DNA from: Cokeromyces recurvatus
Lineage: Eukaryota; Mucoromycota; Mucoromycetes; Mucorales; Mucoraceae
NCBI RefSeq assembly: GCF_025118155.1
Contig: NW_026251398.1
Coordinates: 558,001-622,000, forward strand
Direction: 5' to 3'
Length of the DNA: 64,000 nt
Shown: in pieces, positions 16,013 to 27,840 of the stretch
How the letters are laid out: each line of letters opens with the position of its first letter
How positions within the stretch are numbered: the stretch's first letter is position 1
The notes under the pieces: model-generated
What the model saw: only the letters and a program-made list of their open reading frames with translations
What the model was told of the DNA's origin: nothing
Database searches by the model: none
Position numbers and translations under genes: made by a program

Positions 16013-17346
16013 ATGAGCGATCAAACTTTTGCTGTACCTGCTTTACCATCCAAGAGAAAGCAACAAGAGGAAGCGAATGAGCAACAACAGCAACAAAAGT
16101 CGTTACCAATTCCACCACCACTCAAATATGAAAAACCTTCATGGAGTGCAGAAGCTAGTTTCAACTATCGGATTGAAGTTTTAAAAAATGGTCAAAGCAT
16201 AGAGACGATAGAAGGGCCCAAAAAAGAATTTATTACAATCGGTCGATTACCATTATGTGATATTCTCATGGAACATCCAGTAAAGTAATCATACCCATTC
16301 TTTATGAATGGCATATATATATATATTAATGCCTTTATTTTATTTAGTCCATTTCACGTTATCATGCTGTCATTCAGTTTGATCACGATGGTGAAGCATA
16401 CATTTATGACTTGGATAGTGCTCATGGTACAAAAGTAAATAAAAAAGTAATTTCAGCACGCGATTATGTTCTTTTAAAACCTGGCGATCAGATTCGCTTT
16501 GGAGAAAGTACACGAATATGCATTTTTGATTCAGAGAAACCCTATGATCCAGAAGCAGAAGCAGAGGCGCAAAAGGAGAAAGCGTTTAGACAACGACTTG
16601 CTAAAGCCAGAGGAGAGATAGTACCTCAAGAAGAGGGTGAAGATGAAGGGATTACATGGGGCTTTGCTGAAGATGCAGTTGAAGAGGATGATGATGATGA
16701 TGATGATGTTAATAATCAAGAAGAGGGATATATGGGCATGCAGGATATTATGAATAATTTGGATAAATCAGGAGATGCCAAATTATTAGATATAGAAGCA
16801 GCCAAAATGTCAGTTGAGGATGCTAAAAGACGTCGAGAAGATTTAGATATTATGTATGGAGAGGATAGTGATGAAGAATTATATGATAAAAGTAAAAATA
16901 GAATGTATATATATGAAATATATTTATATTTGTACGCATTATTAAAATCAAAAAATAGCGAGAAAAAAGAATAAAAAGAAAGAACAAAAGGCAGAAACAC
17001 ATGAAGAATTGGTAATCAAGGAAAGACAAACAAAAGAAAAGATCAAAGAGCTTGAAAAAGAAATTGAAGAGAAAAAGAAACAAGAAAAGAAAGATAAAGA
17101 AGTAGAAGAAGACTTGGATGCTTACATGGAGAATTTAACTAAGAAATCTACACAAAATGAAAAATCAGTATTTGCACTTCAAAAGGAATTAAATAATTTA
17201 AAGAAGGTATGTATTATGAATGTGAGTCTAGTTCTAGTTTTATTGAATTACTATGATTATTATTTTAGGATCATGAACGATTAGTTAAGCTTGTAAAATT
17301 AACCAAGCCAAATGAAATATTCACTTTTATAAAAAAGACAAGTTAA
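16013..17346 (+). CDS. Kanadaptin (SLC4A1AP)-like FHA-domain protein
   Basis: Four exons: 16013-16279, 16348-16891, 16959-17206, 17269-17346; 378 residues. After a Gln-rich N-terminus comes PSWSAEASFNYRIEVLKNG, typical of the start of kanadaptin, then an FHA fold with GRLPLCDILMEHP, SISRYHAVIQF, DLDSAHGTKVNKK and GDQIRFGESTR. These include the phosphothreonine-binding GR and SRYH motifs. Downstream, ITWGFAEDAVEED matches the kanadaptin-specific TWG-x-EDAVE segment, and ELYDKTRKKNKKK appears only after splicing. The rest is acidic or lysine-rich coiled coil. In animals kanadaptin is nuclear and linked to splicing factors; its fungal role is unclear. The stop overlaps that of the convergent Nudix-like gene. 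Confidence 0.88.
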
Positions 17347-18214
17347 TAAAATCCATGTTCCTTTAAATATTCAAGTGCCATCCAAGCTGTTTGAACAGAA
17401 GGTAACATCATTTCTGCTCTTGTAATAAAACGTTTCAAGTCTTGAATAGATACATGATGAATAACTTCAATGCATTCTTCTGGATCTCTTTCTCTTGGTG
17501 AATCATCTTGAATAGGATCTAAACAAAGAAAAGGAATAAAGCGATTTTTACCCCACTTGAGTTCACTAATACCGTCATCTGTATAATCTTTCGGTAGTAA
17601 ATTAATCCATTCTCCTCCCTTTAAATAAGATTCTTCTGATAATTCATGTTGAGCAGCTTCTAAGACACTTGTATGTTATGTAAGCATATTCAATGTATCA
17701 CATATTGTTAGATTATTATTATTATTACCTTGTGTGTTTTCTTCTATCATATGAGCCAGCTACACAAGTATATTTCTAAAAAAAAAACACGTTGTACATA
17801 AAAGTTTATTATATTGCCCTATACATACATATTATGATTACATACAATTTCATTCGTTCCTTGAGCGTATTCCTTCAATAGAGTTGTAGTTTTCTACAAA
17901 ACAAAGAATATATAAATATAACCGCATTTTCTTTTCTTTTCTTTTTGTATAGACTTATTATGACCTACAGTCTTTGTATTAAAAGTAAAAACGACAATAA
18001 AAGTAGGATAAGAGGTATCATGACCAACAACATCCCAATCGATGACACGTCCATCATTAAATTCTGTTGTTCGATTCCATACTGTAATGTACCTTAAGAT
18101 AAATAAATAAATAACTATTCTGTATACTTTATTTCCTTCGGGGTACCTTTTATGTAATACTTTCTCAGAAACAATTTTGGCTGCTGTACCTTTTGTATTA
18201 ATAGAAAGTGACAT
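17343..18214 (-). CDS. Nudix-like hydrolase with a degenerate Nudix box
   Basis: Five exons (minus): 18214-18147, 18092-17969, 17893-17846, 17775-17729, 17667-17343; 203 residues. The N-terminus (EKVLHKRYITVWNRTTEFND, then VIDWDVVGHD) resembles ADP-ribose/YSA1-type Nudix proteins that act on nucleoside-diphosphate sugars. The predicted catalytic helix is LEAAQHELSEESYL, where the canonical box G-x5-E-x7-REUxEExGU would need Arg at His and Gly at Tyr, and the leading G and E are not in register. The metal-binding Glu cluster (ELSEE) is kept. So the fold is likely, while activity or substrate is uncertain. Its TAA (17345-17343) overlaps the kanadaptin TAA. Confidence 0.7.
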
Positions 18215-18562
18215 TTTAATATATAAAAAAAACTGTATAACTGGAAAAAAAAAAAAAAAAAAAGATCTGAGTATATGAATTTAAAAAAGGAGAAAAAAAA
18301 AAAAAAAAAAAAAGGGCAAGTTTAAATTTTAAAGTGCATTAAAATAATGAGAGTAAATAATAAAGTATAATAATGAGAGACTATTTTTTTCTTATTTTTT
18401 TTAAATTCCTGTTTCTTTTCTTTTTTCTCTTTCTATTATTATTATTGTTTCTTTTCTCATTCACGTATACAACTTGTTCTTCTTCTATTACACTAATAAA
18501 ATATATACCAAAAGTTCCTTATTATTAATATACTAGTTACAATTTTATTATTATTAACTTAA
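18215..18562. promoter_or_regulatory. Divergent promoter region, Nudix-like (-) and PSP1 (+)
   Basis: A 348-bp spacer between two divergent start codons. It carries two poly-A tracts (18244-18262, 18294-18313) and pyrimidine-rich DNA. Shared promoter function is inferred from position only; no defined operator or TATA box was identified. Confidence 0.45.
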
Positions 18563-20099
18563 ATGTCTCAGTCTATACCAAGTGTAAATAGAATACATAA
18601 AAAGGGAGAGGAAAACAAAGAATATTAACTTTTTCTTTGTTTTTTTTTTGTTTTTTTTTCTTTGCTTTGCTTTACTTTCATTACAGCATTTTTTAGTTAA
18701 CAATAATAATAGTTGTAGTAATGAAGATCAAAAAAGAAATGACATCTCATTTAGTCAACAACATCAACTAGACCCACTTGGTAACTTGGGTCAACAACGA
18801 GCAATAATAGATCAAAAAGATATGTTTTCTTTTTCAGATTATATATTCCCGTTTACTACTTTTCAACAGAGAAGAAGAAACTCAGCAACGACTCTATTAC
18901 CTTCTTCTATGCCCTTTTATCGTGAGCAGTCATTAGGTTATAATAATAGTAGTAAGGAAGACAATTATTTGTTGCATACAATCATGCAAGAAGAAGAAGA
19001 TAGTGATGAAATATCAAGTTCACTTGGATTATTATCAAGATCAACAAAGCCTTCTTCTTCTATTTGGAATCCTACTGTAAAAGAAGACAATGATTGGTCA
19101 TTTCAAAGATATCATGAATATAATAATAATAGTAGACGTACTTCTATGCTTAGTACTGTAGATGATGAAATAAATGATATCAAAGAAAGAATGCGTCGAT
19201 TTTCACTTGCACCTCCTTTAACGAGCACAAGGTATTCTATTCTATTCTACACATTTATATATATATCGAGGAAAATAATAATATAAAATTTATTTTATAG
19301 CAGTAATGATGATCCTTCTTCACTTTTTAATATTCATAATCAAAGACGTCATTCCTTTACAGGACCTACTATATTCTATAATGATACAGTATCCGAATTA
19401 GCAGTTAAAGAAAGATTATCTGAACCACCTATAACAGATAATTTGGGTAAAGGGACGAGATTAGACTCTGATATATTTAATCAAAAGACAACCTTATTTT
19501 ACGTCGTTGAATTTAAAGGAGGAAGATCTGATTTATTTTACTGCCAAAAGAATTTAAATATACATGTCAACGATTTAGTCATAGTAGAAGCAGATAGAGG
19601 ACATGACCTTGGTAAAGTAACAATGGAAGATATTACTAGACAACAACTTGAAGAGTTTTATTCCAAATTAAAAAATATATCAACTGAAGAAAAGAAATGG
19701 TTTACAGCCAACGAGATTTATATCAAATTCATCTTTAGACTTGCAAGATCGGATGAAATATCTTTATTGATCACTAAAGGTCAAGATGAGCAAAAAGCCT
19801 TAATCATTTGTCAAACTAAAATCAAACAAAAAAGGTTAAATATGCAAGTAGTTGATGCAGAATATCAATGGTAATCTATAGAGAGGCTTCAATATCATAT
19901 CCTACCACTCACTCACTCACTCACTCACTCACTCACTTTCTCTTTTTTTTTTAGGGATCGACGCAAGCTTACTTTTTATTTTATAGCAGAAAAGAGAGTT
20001 GATTTTCGTGAATTAGTACGTGAATTATTCAAGTTATATAAAACACGTATTTGGATGTATAGTGCAACTTTTTTAAAATCAAGTCATTTTACTTCTTAA
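18563..20099 (+). CDS. PSP1 C-terminal-domain protein
   Basis: Four exons: 18563-18583, 18687-19231, 19301-19870, 19955-20099; 426 residues. The first exon encodes only seven residues (MSQSIPS); it was chosen because it gives an ATG and a phase-0 join to the next frame. The middle is Ser/Asn-rich with several RRxS-type sites. The C-terminal third is the PSP1 domain: [50 protein letters not shown] and [19 protein letters not shown], ending in KLYKTRIWM. In yeast PSP1 suppresses DNA polymerase mutants and Trypanosoma relatives control mRNA; the biochemical role is poorly known. Intron 3 contains a (CACT)n microsatellite. Confidence 0.87.
19905..19937. repeat. (CACT)n microsatellite in PSP1 intron 3
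   Basis: About eight tandem ACTC/CACT units followed by a T-rich acceptor tract. Confidence 0.9.
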
Positions 20100-20303
20100 T
20101 GTAGACCGATACTTAGTTATATGCCATATTATGAATAATATATATAAATATGTGTATATAACATATTATATACATATATATTTATATTACAAGAGTGTTT
20201 ATAATCATTCAATTAAAATAAAGCATTATTTAATGTGCAGTTGATTTCAATAGATGCTTAAAAATTAGCATGGCTATATGGAATTATATTCTTAATTTGT
20301 GTA

Positions 20304-20351
<48 letters not shown>

Positions 20352-21676
20352 TAACAGATAAAATGAAAGCGAACTCTCATTAAGGACTCATCAAATATCA
20401 ATGAGTTGAATGTTTATGCAAGTCTGATAAATAATGCTAAATGATGAATGTGATAAATACCTTGAAATAAATAATAACTTTTGTGAAAAAAAAAAATACA
20501 AAGGTGCAAACTAAATCATAGCGAATGTGGTCTTTAAGAGAGAGTTTTTTTATTTCTTGTGTTTGTAATGATGGTAGTAGTTTATAGAAGGTGTCTATTG
20601 TGTCAAAGACATGGTTCAAGAGATAGTCATTCTTGTCAAACGACGGTTACATTAAGATCAAATAATTCGGTATTTCCTTTAGAAGGCCGTTTTCTATTGG
20701 GTGATTCATTGCTTTCTCACATAAGCTGATCATTGTCTTGACAATCATAACAGAGTTTGAGAATAGTTATTTATATTGTGGTGTCTGAAATCTTTTAATT
20801 GTTTAAAATGACTTTTACAAGACGGGATAGTTAAACTAGTTTAGTCTTAAAATTAGTAGACGATGATCTGAAGCTTTGACTTTGTTGTTCACAAAGTTAG
20901 ACGCGCTATTACTTCTAATACCTGTTGATCATCTTTATAATAAAAGCAAATCATTGTTTATTACGTAATAAAGATATTATTTAAATGTAATTAGTATATC
21001 ATTGTATTTCAGAGCATAATATTCACTTGATTACTTAGTCGTCATTGTTAGAATTCTCGATCATATAATAATGATTATTATTTTTCGATATAAGAATATG
21101 ACTAGTTATATTTAATTACGCATTTATAAATACACAATTTTATGAAATTCTTTATTATGCCAGTCTTTGTTTATTGTCAAGTTCCTACCACTCATCGTAT
21201 AAAAAAAAAAAAAGAAAAGAAAAAACATAAGGTATTGCCATACTTTTGCGAATTACTGTAATTCGACAAGCTAATCGAGAACCTGCAGTAAACTTTTTTT
21301 TTGTCTTCTATAACATGTTTCCATATTATACTTCAATTGTCCAAATACATATGCACTTCCCCGGATAGGTCATGATATAGTCTATTGTATCGTATTTAGC
21401 CTTCACTTTTGCATTCTATTGAATTAGATTATATTTATTTTACTAAACAAAATTGGTTATTTAATATCTACAGTAATAGTTGTGTATATATTGTACTATA
21501 GACATTAATTCGGCTTCTTTATCTTAACATCATGAATTATAGCAAACTCATTGAGTAGGTTTATGTCTATAAATATATGCTTTTTTTTTTCTTTTTAAAA
21601 ATTCAAACCATTTGTTAGTAATCTTAGTTCTATTTTTTAAAATAGTTTTTGATATTCAGATTGTCTCTGTAGCCAT

Positions 21677-21718
<42 letters not shown>

Positions 21719-22548
21719 AAATGGAAAATCGAATAGATCAAATCAAAAAAGGAACCACAGCTGACCATTACTATTATTATTTTAGTTCCATGGAAGAAAC
21801 TACAGGAGTGGAAGTAATTTTGGGTATATTATACACAACTCATATTTGATTATGGATAATGTTCTCATTCGTAAATGCGTCAAGTATCAAATTACTTATT
21901 GAAAAAAAAAAAAAGATCTATTTGTTTTCTTATCAAATTAAATCGGATCTTATTTTGATCCATTGCTAAATGCTAACTAAAAAAAAAAAACGTTGAAGAA
22001 GAAATGTTACAAAGTATGTATTACCAAAGCATGCGACTAGATCACACCACAAACATATTTTTTAATGGTTTTATCACATATTTTGCATCACTGATTGAAT
22101 AGTGAAAAACTATTGAAGTTTTGTATCTTTGGTTCTTACAAAAGCGACAAGCGTAAAAAAAAAAATGTGACAAAATTTCAAGATGAGAGAAGTGGAATTT
22201 TTAAAAAGCGACAATTTCTGTTGGCAATATTCGTTCTTAATCATACATTTAATCTCCGATCAAAATTGATTGGTATCGAGTAATGTTTCTTGTAAAAAAA
22301 AAATCTTTTTTTTTTATTCACTTTAATTATAGTTTGATTTTTCTTATTTTAAAAAATACATTTATTATACACATATACACAAACGTATAAATATATATAT
22401 ATACGCACATATATATATATATATATATACATAAAATCGATTAAATAGTTTATCATCATTTTAATAAAGAGTAACAGCAACAGCAGCAGCAGTAGCAGTA
22501 GCAGTAGCAGTAGCAGTAGCAGTAGCAGTATCAAACATTGAGCGAGTC
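20100..22548. other. 2.4-kb intergenic region upstream of the AreA-like gene
   Basis: Very AT-rich, with poly-T at 20307-20347 and poly-A at 21679-21714. A short frame at 21721-21850 begins with an ATG after the poly-A run but has no recognisable domain. No tRNA or transposon ends were seen. Likely the regulatory region of the GATA factor that follows. Confidence 0.45.
22474..22531. repeat. (AGCAGT)n / (GTAGCA)n hexanucleotide repeat just upstream of the AreA-like start
   Basis: Imperfect AGCAGC units grade into about seven GTAGCA units and end 18 bp before the ATG at 22549, so they lie in the 5' leader. Confidence 0.85.
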
Positions 22549-24927
22549 ATGGAAACTTCGACATTTGACTCTACAAATAAACAAATTATAGACAATCATT
22601 CATTAAAAAATGAAATTAAAAAGAAAACAGCTGGACTTGATAAAACAGTAGTAGTTTTATCACCCAAGACACCACCTGCAGTTACAGCTGCTCTCTTGGC
22701 TGATTCTCTTTTCCCACCTCGAAAACCTAAAAAGTCTTTAAAGACAACTAATGATGATGAGAATAACGAAGACGATGATGATGACGAACAAAAAATAAAA
22801 AAGAAGACCCGTTAGCTACTCAAGTATGGAGACTTTATACGAAAGCAAAGGATACATTACCAAATGGTTCTCGTATGGAAAACTTAACTTGGAGAATGAT
22901 GGCTATGACATTAAATAAAAAGAAAAAGGCAGAAAAGGAGGCAGCAAAAGAGGATGATGATAAAATGGAAGAAGATAATTCAAGTTCAGTAACATCGCCT
23001 CCTCCACCAGATGATACAATTACCTTTCTCTCTTCTTCTGCTCCCCCTTACATGATGGATTTTATGGGAAATAGTCAGCAGCTGCAGCAACAACAGCAGC
23101 AACAACAACAATTACACCAACAAAAAAATGTCATGGTTCATGGTTCAACTAGAGCTACTATTCCAGCTCATTTATATAATAATGATATATACTCTGGAAT
23201 TTATAATACGAATAGTATTACAATTCCTGTTGATATGGATATTTCAGAAGATCCAACTATATCCCCTCTTTCAACAGCATCTTCTTCACTTCAATATAAT
23301 TATTTCAGTCAATCAGTACCTAATAATAACAATACTTTATTTAATAGTAGTCCAATTATAACCAATAATAATACTGGCTTATTATTCTCCCAACAACAAC
23401 AACAACAGCATCAACAAGATATTGCATTTTTTGCTTCCACACCAACTGAAAATACACCTTCACCCGTTGCTTACTCTCCCGCAATAATAGGTGATATAAA
23501 TGCAGGTGCCATGAGTTTTGAGGATTTATTAGCTATGTATTACGTAAATGGAAATACATCAGCACCAGGAACAACAACAGCAACAACAGCAGCAGCAACA
23601 GCAACAACAGCAACCAATAATAATACTGCTACGGTTGCTACTGATACAGTCGTGGCAACAACAACAGCAACAGCAACAACGCCGGCAATAGCAACAGCAA
23701 CAACGCCAACAATAGCAACAACAACAGCAACAGCAGTGGCAATGGCAGCTTCTCCTTCGTCACCATCCAATATGTTTATCAATCATCATCATCATCATCA
23801 TCATCCTAATGAAGCTCCGTCTTTATCTCATTTGTCAACTGGTTTCTCATCTTTACCCCAGTCCCAAGGTACAGTAATAATAATAAAATATGAATAAATA
23901 TATTATATTATATGTATGTATATATATATATTTGTATGTATTTATATGATATTTAGATGGATTATTAATATCTAATGGACAACCACAACAAGCAGATTTA
24001 AATACCATGACAATAAATGGATTTACAACTTCGCATCAACACACTTTAATCGGATCTCCAAACCAACAAGCACCGCCAATTCCTCCGCTACCATCTCCAT
24101 CTACTGATAACACTACTACTTCTAAAATTGTCATTAACCAAGATAAAAAAAGCCTACAAAAGAAATCATCAAGTGATCATAATAAAAAGGATAGTAATTC
24201 TACAACAAAATGTACCAATTGTGGTACAACCACTACTCCTCTCTGGCGTCGTAATCCAGAAGGTCAACCTTTATGTAATGCTTGTGGTCTCTTTTTAAAA
24301 CTTCACGGTGTTGTTCGTCCCTTGAGTTTAAAAACTGATGTCATCAAGAAAAGAAATCGTAGTGGAAATAACAGTAACAGCAATAATAATAATAATAATA
24401 ACAATAATAATATCAGTAACAATAATATCAATAACAACAACAGTAACACTAATAATAGCAATAGCACAGTGACAGCAATGTTACTAACTCAAAAGGATAT
24501 GAATAATAGTAATAATAGTAGTAATAGTATTAGTAGTAGTAGTAATTATAATAATAGTAGTGCCATAAATATTAATAATGGAAAGAAAATGAACAATACA
24601 TTTATTCAACAACAAAGTCCTATTATGACATTTACTAATACAAACATGAAGCCATCACCTACATCATTAGGAAATATGGTACAGATTGCACCTTTACAAC
24701 AACAGAGCGGGGGTGGTTCTGGAGGCAGACCTATTACATTTACAACAAGATGGGGAACACATCAAAATATGATAAAGAGACAAAGGAGACATTCTATTGA
24801 CGATCATAAACAACAGCAACAACAACATCCACCAATACAACAATCACAGCAAAGTGTATTTAGGATAGGTTCATTAGGAAGCAACAGTAGTAATTCACAG
24901 CAACATAGTTATCTACCTTCATCATAA
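22549..24927 (+). CDS. AreA/NIT2-type GATA transcription factor (frame break at about 22803)
   Basis: Global nitrogen regulators of this family bind GATA sites and activate use of secondary nitrogen sources. Exon 1 runs 22549-23868 and exon 2 23957-24927, about 763 residues if the frame break is bridged. The N-terminal DUF1752-type motif [20 protein letters not shown] is typical of AreA/NIT2/Gln3. The single finger [20 protein letters not shown], then [17 protein letters not shown] and the basic [11 protein letters not shown], is nearly the AreA consensus. The remainder is Gln-, Thr-, His- and Asn-rich. The frame holding the start ends at TAG 22813-22815, while the conserved motif is in the -1 frame, joined at A_AAA_AAG (22797-22803). 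Without bridging, translation could only start at 22875, losing half of the DUF1752 motif. Confidence 0.88.
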
Positions 24928-25304
24928 TCAATTTTTAATTTCATATTTTACTCTTCCTTGTCTTTGCCCTTCTCATCCTTTTGTGTCCACCTTTCTTCCC
25001 TTTCCCTTTCCCTCTACTCCCATCTCCCACCCTTCCCTTTTTTTTCTGTTTATTATTAATATATTATGTAATATATACATATGCATATATATTCAGGCGT
25101 TTATAGATATTTGTTATTGTTTAAAGGATTCCACCAAATCAGGTCATTGTCATACAACTAGAAAAAAAAAATAAAAATAAAATAAAATAAAAAATAGAAA
25201 TAAAAAATGAGACATTCTTTTTTTTTTTTTCATTCTGTTTCTTTCTTCCCCTTCCTCCTCTCTCCCCCCCTTTTTTTTTTTGGTTTCAATTTTTATAATT
25301 TATT
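24928..25304. other. Spacer, pyrimidine-rich
   Basis: C/T-rich tracts (24950-25045 and 25220-25285) before the next ATG; no gene seen. Confidence 0.6.
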
Positions 25305-27167
25305 ATGTCTTCACAACCAAGTAATGATAGATCAACTAGAATAGAAGAATATTATTCTTCAGAAGATGAAGAAAATCAACCTATTCATTCTTATTATACT
25401 ACTCCCATATCTTCATTTTCAATTCCAACTAATCGAAGACAACAAAGAAATGATCATGAAGAAGAACTTGAAAGATCTTTACGTGAAATGAATTTAGGTT
25501 CAAATCCACCCCGTTACCTAAATCGTCGTCCTAGTAACCGTTTTCCTCATCATCCTCCTCCTCCTCCTCCTCCTCCTCCTAGACCGAGAATGTCTCGTAA
25601 TTCAAGTTTTGAATATTATTATCATCATCCTTATGAAGAACAAGATTTACATCCATCACCTTATTTTATGCAAGCAAGACCTCCTCCATGGTTACATTCT
25701 AATTATCCAATCATCGATGATATGCCCACAACTCCTCTTTATAGACCTTCTCCATCTTTTATACCTCCACACCCCATCATGACAAGAAGAGGAAGAGGAA
25801 GAAGAATGCCAACAGAAGAATTGTATGACGATCCTAATAGAACTGAAGGTTCTTTTTATCATGACGTCAGTGAAGAAGAGAAAGAAGAAGAAGAAGAAGA
25901 GGAGGAGGAGGAAGGAAATTATCATCATTACTTTCAACCTCCAATGAGAGGAAGAGGAAGAGAAAGAAGAAGAAGACAATCGTTGACTAATAGACAACGA
26001 GCCAATTCATTTTCTTATTATGATATACCACCCACTACTACTACTGCCATGCATCCACCTTTACCACCAGCACCACCACCACATGCTCGATATCGTAAAG
26101 TTCATAGTGTACCTACATCACCACAAACCATGTCAGACAATGAAGAAGATCATAATGAATTCTTAACTATGTCACCACCAGATGATCATTTTTATCCAAA
26201 GCAACAAGAACAATATCATCATCATCATCAACAACAACAACAACCATTCCATTTAAGACGTAGTTTGTCCGTTAATAGTAGCGGCATTGTACCACCACCA
26301 AGACCAATACTTGTTCATCCAGGCACAAACGATCCTTTATTACAAAGTGCGCCTGTGACACCTACGATGACAAATAATAGACTATCTCCACCTCAACCAC
26401 CACCTTTATTGCCTCCTCATCCTTGGTTCAATCCAAATGATTTATTTCCTCATCCTAATATGATGATGCATCCCATGATGGGTTTACCGCCTCCACCTAT
26501 GATGCCGGCACCTATCTTACCAAATTGGAATAATACAAATGAGGCAGCAGCAGCGGCGGCAGCAGCAGCAGCAGCAGCAGCAGCAGCCGATTATTTACAA
26601 TATATGAATGAGCCAAATCAACTTATGGCACGACAAGCTGCTATTCAAATTCAACAAACAAATGATGAAGAGAATAATAATCCTAATGAACAACAACAAC
26701 AACAACAACAACAACAGCAACAAGAAATTATTATGCCGCAACAGTCAGCACCCATGTTACGAAGAGGTTTATCCATGTTGGGAGGCTTATTCGGTACTGA
26801 TGCTGCAACTCAACCCGTTCAAGGAGTTAAAAAACGAGAAGCTAAATTAGCAGCAGAATATATGAAACTTGGTACCTTTTGGTGTTGGCGACAAATCGAG
26901 AGTGATCAGCCATTTGAATCCTTTAGTATACCGAATCAAAAACAAATCAAACGAAAGTTGGCAAAATCGAAAACTCAAATCATGTTGGTGGCTCGAGAGA
27001 AAAAATTACCTGGTGATACCTTGGTAGATATCGAACAGAGACGTGGATGTTGTTTAATACAAAGAAATGAGGAACATCATTTTATACAATTAGAGTTGAA
27101 AGAGGAGACTTATAATCCTAATACGGGAAATTTTGTATTTGCTAATAATAATAATATTGGAAATTAA
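25305..27167 (+). CDS. Low-complexity protein with a possible WWE-like C-terminal domain
   Basis: An intronless 620-codon ORF, unusual for this window. Most of it is low complexity: His-Pro runs, Arg-rich RGRGR stretches, an acidic EEEEE tract, poly-Ala and poly-Gln, and several RRxS-type sites (RRRRQSLT, LRRSLSV, LRRGLSM). The last 130 residues are ordered in character: a basic helix (VKKREAKLAAEYMKL), then FWCWRQIESDQPFESFSI, then NQKQIKRKLAKSK, and strands ending NPNTGNFVF. The W-x-W start, a mid-domain 'xxFSxxNQ' and the closing N-T-G strand recall WWE domains (poly-ADP-ribose or ubiquitin pathways), but this is a guess from pattern only. No confident function. Confidence 0.75.
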   Translation: MSSQPSNDRSTRIEEYYSSEDEENQPIHSYYTTPISSFSIPTNRRQQRNDHEEELERSLREMNLGSNPPRYLNRRPSNRFPHHPPPPPPPPPRPRMSRNSSFEYYYHHPYEEQDLHPSPYFMQARPPPWLHSNYPIIDDMPTTPLYRPSPSFIPPHPIMTRRGRGRRMPTEELYDDPNRTEGSFYHDVSEEEKEEEEEEEEEEGNYHHYFQPPMRGRGRERRRRQSLTNRQRANSFSYYDIPPTTTTAMHPPLPPAPPPHARYRKVHSVPTSPQTMSDNEEDHNEFLTMSPPDDHFYPKQQEQYHHHHQQQQQPFHLRRSLSVNSSGIVPPPRPILVHPGTNDPLLQSAPVTPTMTNNRLSPPQPPPLLPPHPWFNPNDLFPHPNMMMHPMMGLPPPPMMPAPILPNWNNTNEAAAAAAAAAAAAAAADYLQYMNEPNQLMARQAAIQIQQTNDEENNNPNEQQQQQQQQQQQEIIMPQQSAPMLRRGLSMLGGLFGTDAATQPVQGVKKREAKLAAEYMKLGTFWCWRQIESDQPFESFSIPNQKQIKRKLAKSKTQIMLVAREKKLPGDTLVDIEQRRGCCLIQRNEEHHFIQLELKEETYNPNTGNFVFANNNNIGN

Positions 27168-27364
27168 TAAATGCATAATAATAATAATCGACCACTGCTA
27201 CCTTTTCTTTTCTTTTTTATTTTTGTATTGTGACTGTTTTCCGATTTATAAGTATTATTGGTAGAGAAAGGAGAGGGGGGGGAGGAGGAGGAGGAGAGAG
27301 GATCCATCCCCTTCTCTTCATTAAAGTAATATATTTTTTTCAAGATAAAAAAAAAAGAATAATA

Positions 27365-27790
27365 ATGGATGATACATTGGATCAAGTACGTGAAAAATGT
27401 GCACTTCAACTTGACATGTATCAAAAATGTGTAGAAAATTATCCACAAAGTTGGGATAAAAGTTGTATTCAACAAAAGAAAGCTTTAACGAAATGTTCAG
27501 AAGAAAAGTAAATTACAAATAGATTGTGTTAGGTTTTCTATCTATACTGATTGTATGTATGTCCTCCCCCCTTTTTTTTTGCTTCTTCTAGTGTTGGCAT
27601 CTTAAAATACGTTAAAGAACATTGTACGGCTCAAATTAAGGCTTATGACCAATGTCTTGCTGTTAATGCTGACAAACCCGATGAATGTATACAAGCCTTG
27701 AAGGATTTATATCTTTGTACTGAAGCAACGTCCATTGTCTATCGCGATCAACAAAAAGAAAAATTAAAAAATTCGACACAACAAGAATAA
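27365..27790 (+). CDS. Twin CX9C protein, CHCHD5/Mix14-like
   Basis: Small mitochondrial intermembrane-space protein of the kind imported and oxidised by the Mia40 pathway. Two exons: 27365-27507 and 27592-27790; 113 residues. Eight cysteines form four CX9C pairs, at about residues 12/22, 34/44, 59/69 and 80/90, giving two CHCH hairpins as in human CHCHD5 and yeast Mix14. Typical spacing residues are present, such as LDMYQKCVE and IKAYDQCL. The intron falls between the two CHCH units and splicing adds VGILKYVKEHC. The C-terminal tail is short and charged. Its precise job in the intermembrane space is not established in the family. Confidence 0.9.
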
Positions 27791-27840
27791 TAAAAATGTT
27801 AATGGGTGGAGGAATTGCGTATTACATAATCAGTTTATTA

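Noticed and set aside
22349..22534. 61-codon minus-strand Leu-rich ORF upstream of the AreA-like gene
   Set aside because: Product of the AGCAGT hexanucleotide repeat and TA repeats; no coding character.
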